From Candidatus Omnitrophota bacterium (GTDB lineage: Bacteria > Omnitrophota > Koll11 > Gygaellales > JAQTUY01), in NCBI GenBank assembly GCA_028707105.1, contig JAQTUY010000076.1:1-7881 (forward strand): DNA of 7,881 bases. Reading direction: 5' to 3'. Below the pieces are notes generated by a model. It ran no database searches, had not been told where the DNA came from, and saw only the letters and a list, made by a program, of their open reading frames with translations. Positions 6,041-7,881 of the stretch are shown piece by piece. The first letter of the stretch is position 1, and each line of letters begins with the position of its first letter. The position numbers were made by a program, and so were the translations under genes.

Positions 6041-7881
6041 CTATTCCCGATTCAGGAAGCGACGGCGGATGTACTTATCGATTTCTATGATAATATAAAT
6101 ACTTAAACCTGCCAGGAAAATCCGGGCCCAGGCACCCGGAGAGATCGGCGCGCTATGAAAAAAACGATTCATGGCGGGCGCGTAAGTAAAAAACATCTGC
6201 AAGCCTATCATTATCAAGACCCCGAGGACCAACCAGCGGTTTGAAAATACCCCCAGTGCAAACATGGACTTGGACAGGGAACGGCAGTTAAAAAGATAGC
6301 AAAGTTCCCCAATAACCAAAACACCGACAGCCACGGTCCGCGCTTCTTCAATACCTACCCCGTTATTTTTTTCATAGAAAAAGAGCCCGAAAACCCCGAG
6401 AGCTAAAAGCACGCCTACCAATATCGTCCGCGCGACAAGATCACCGGTCATAAGCGGCATCTTGGGGTCCCGGGGAGGCCGGCGCATCAGGTCGGGCTCC
6501 TTAGACTCAAAAGCTAACATCATACCCAGGCATAAAGCAGTGGTCATATTTATCCAGAGCAGTTGGACCGGAGCGATAGGAAGCAAGATCCCCCCAAAAA
6601 TGGCAAGCATGATAGCAAGGGCTTCGCCTAAATTTGTCGGCAATGTCCAGACAATGAATTTTCTTAAATTATCGAAGACACAGCGCCCTTCTTCCACCGC
6701 AGCCTCAATAGAAGCGAAATTATCATCTGTTAAAACCATATCTGCAGCTTCTTTGGCGACTTCTGTGCCGGTGCGCCCCATGGCAACACCGATATTAGCC
6801 TGTTTAAGCGCCGGGGCATCATTGACGCCGTCTCCGGTCATCGCCACGATATTTCCTTTTGCCTGAAGCGCTTTAACAAGCCGCAACTTTTGCTCCGGAG
6901 TCACGCGGGCAAAGACGCTAACGCGGCCGACAGATTCCGATAAATCCTCATCACTCATCTTCTCCAGATCGCTTCCGCTTAACGCTGCCAGGCTGTTAGC
7001 CGGCTCTTCCGCGTCAAGACTGCTTTTAAGGTTTAACTGTTCGGCAATAGCTTTAGCCGTTAACACATGATCCCCGGTGATCATCTTGACCAGGATCCCG
7101 GCGGAATGGCAACGCCGCACAGCCTCAATAGCTTCCTTACGCGGAGGATCTATCATCCCCTGCAAGCCTAAAAACGTTAAAGATTCGGCAATATCGCCGT
7201 GATCGATCCTCTCTTTCTGAGAAGAAATACCGCTGCGGGCAAAAGCAAGCACCCTCAACCCTCTTGCCGCCATAATCTCGATCTGTTGATCAATGAGGCC
7301 GCGTTTTAAAGGATGAATATCGCCATTCTTATCGAGATAATTAATACATTTAGCTAAAATCTTTTCTGCCGAACCCTTTAAATAAACAAGCCCGTCACCG
7401 TTCGGCAAAATATGAAAAGTCGCCATATATTGATATTCCGATTCGAAAGGGATGGAATCTTTTCGAGGCAGCGCGGGCAGGCCATCGGGAAATAACCGCA
7501 GGCCTTTATGCGCGGATACAATAAGGGCCGCCTCTGTCGGATCGCCTTCTACTTGAGGCGCGCCTTCCCGCCGCACGATCCTGCTATCATTGCACAACAA
7601 GCCCGCTGTCAAACATTCCTTAAGCGCCGCGGAAGGCGCTGACTCCGGCTCCCCTGAAACGCTTTGAATAAGACCCTCGAAATTATATCCACCCCCTGAA
7701 ACCTGATATATTTGTCCGCCGCTAAATATCTCCTGGACGGTCATCTGGTTCTCAGTAAGCGTCCCGGTTTTATCGGAACAAATAACGCCCGTGCTGCCAA
7801 GCGTTTCAACAGCCGGCAATTTACGGATGATCGCGCGGCGCTTAGCCATTCTGGCCACGCCTATCGCCAGAGTTATCGTGA
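6041..7881 (-). CDS. P2-type cation-transporting ATPase, C-terminal part (partial)
   Basis: ATP-driven cation pump of the inner membrane, P2-type (calcium ATPase-like; patterns resemble mycobacterial CtpF and cyanobacterial PMA1). The window edge removes the N-terminal third; the frame stays open to 7881 as [15 protein letters not shown], so the GTG at 7858 is internal, not a start. Numbering from that codon: phosphorylation site Asp29 in CSDKTGTLT, nucleotide-binding KGSAE (161-165), DPPR (237-240), [12 protein letters not shown] (259-270), hinge [11 protein letters not shown] (340-350), then six C-terminal membrane helices. Cation-site residues matching SERCA Asn768, Glu771, Asn796 and Thr799 are Asn409, Glu412, Asn437 and Thr440. 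The SERCA Asp800 position is Ala441 ([11 protein letters not shown]). Calcium is the usual guess, but the changed site makes the ion uncertain. The stop is TAG at 6041-6043, 27 bp from the facing exchanger gene. Confidence 0.93.
   Translation of the reverse strand, partial: TITLAIGVARMAKRRAIIRKLPAVETLGSTGVICSDKTGTLTENQMTVQEIFSGGQIYQVSGGGYNFEGLIQSVSGEPESAPSAALKECLTAGLLCNDSRIVRREGAPQVEGDPTEAALIVSAHKGLRLFPDGLPALPRKDSIPFESEYQYMATFHILPNGDGLVYLKGSAEKILAKCINYLDKNGDIHPLKRGLIDQQIEIMAARGLRVLAFARSGISSQKERIDHGDIAESLTFLGLQGMIDPPRKEAIEAVRRCHSAGILVKMITGDHVLTAKAIAEQLNLKSSLDAEEPANSLAALSGSDLEKMSDEDLSESVGRVSVFARVTPEQKLRLVKALQAKGNIVAMTGDGVNDAPALKQANIGVAMGRTGTEVAKEAADMVLTDDNFASIEAAVEEGRCVFDNLRKFIVWTLPTNLGEALAIMLAIFGGILLPIAPVQLLWINMTTALCLGMMLAFESKEPDLMRRPPRDPKMPLMTGDLVARTILVGVLLALGVFGLFFYEKNNGVGIEEARTVAVGVLVIGELCYLFNCRSLSKSMFALGVFSNRWLVLGVLIMIGLQMFFTYAPAMNRFFHSAPISPGAWARIFLAGLSIYIIIEIDKYIRRRFLNRE

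Noticed and set aside
6030..6056. Hairpin CCTGATCG/CGATTCAGG at the convergent gene ends as a bidirectional terminator
   Set aside because: The stem has a bulge and a 10-base loop, and neither strand carries a T-run after it. It also lies partly inside the ATPase coding end.
7859..7881. GTG 7858 as the true start of the ATPase
   Set aside because: The frame continues to the window edge with the family's conserved TITLAIG helix residues, and the protein would otherwise lack its first four helices and actuator domain.

Overview
This window carries seven protein genes. Five complete or near-complete genes plus a partial one lie on the minus strand and one lies on the plus strand. There is no RNA gene, CRISPR array or insertion sequence that I can see. 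The sequence looks bacterial: Shine-Dalgarno sites, two sigma70-type promoters with perfect TATAAT boxes, tight same-strand spacing and Sec signal peptides. Base composition is moderate. A deep-branching, probably anaerobic or microaerophilic Gram-negative lineage (for example Omnitrophota or a similar candidate phylum) would fit the gene mix. That is a guess from gene style, and no marker gene in the window tests it.

Left part, minus strand (1-2985): three consecutive membrane-subunit genes, hyfB-like, hyfC-like and hyfE-like (the last cut by the window edge). They are spaced by 4 bp and 1 bp, so they are co-translated. Together they look like the start of the membrane arm of a group 4 [NiFe]-hydrogenase or formate-hydrogenlyase-type complex I relative. 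The hydrogenase catalytic subunits would be expected off the left edge. The HyfB-like protein appears to start about 60 residues late compared with E. coli HyfB/HycC and has no visible ribosome binding site.

Middle, minus strand (2986-4803): a small secreted protein with three calcium-loop repeats, with its own strong promoter and ribosome binding site. Upstream of it is a cell-envelope methionine sulfoxide reductase fusion (MsrB then MsrA). Upstream again is a small GIY-YIG domain protein whose stop codon overlaps the msrBA start. The GIY-YIG gene has a TATAAT box so close to its ATG that the transcript may be leaderless.

Right part (4804-7881): a 184-bp divergent intergenic region holds a near-consensus promoter and a possible 5'-UTR fold. 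It drives a plus-strand sodium/calcium exchanger family protein. Facing it is the C-terminal two thirds of a P2-type cation ATPase, cut by the right edge. The two cation transporters converge with 27 bp between their stop codons.

Nothing here is clearly a new biological system. The points most worth checking are the short HyfB N-terminus, the exchanger 5'-UTR, the unusual cation-site residues in both transporters, and the GIY-YIG/msrBA coupling.
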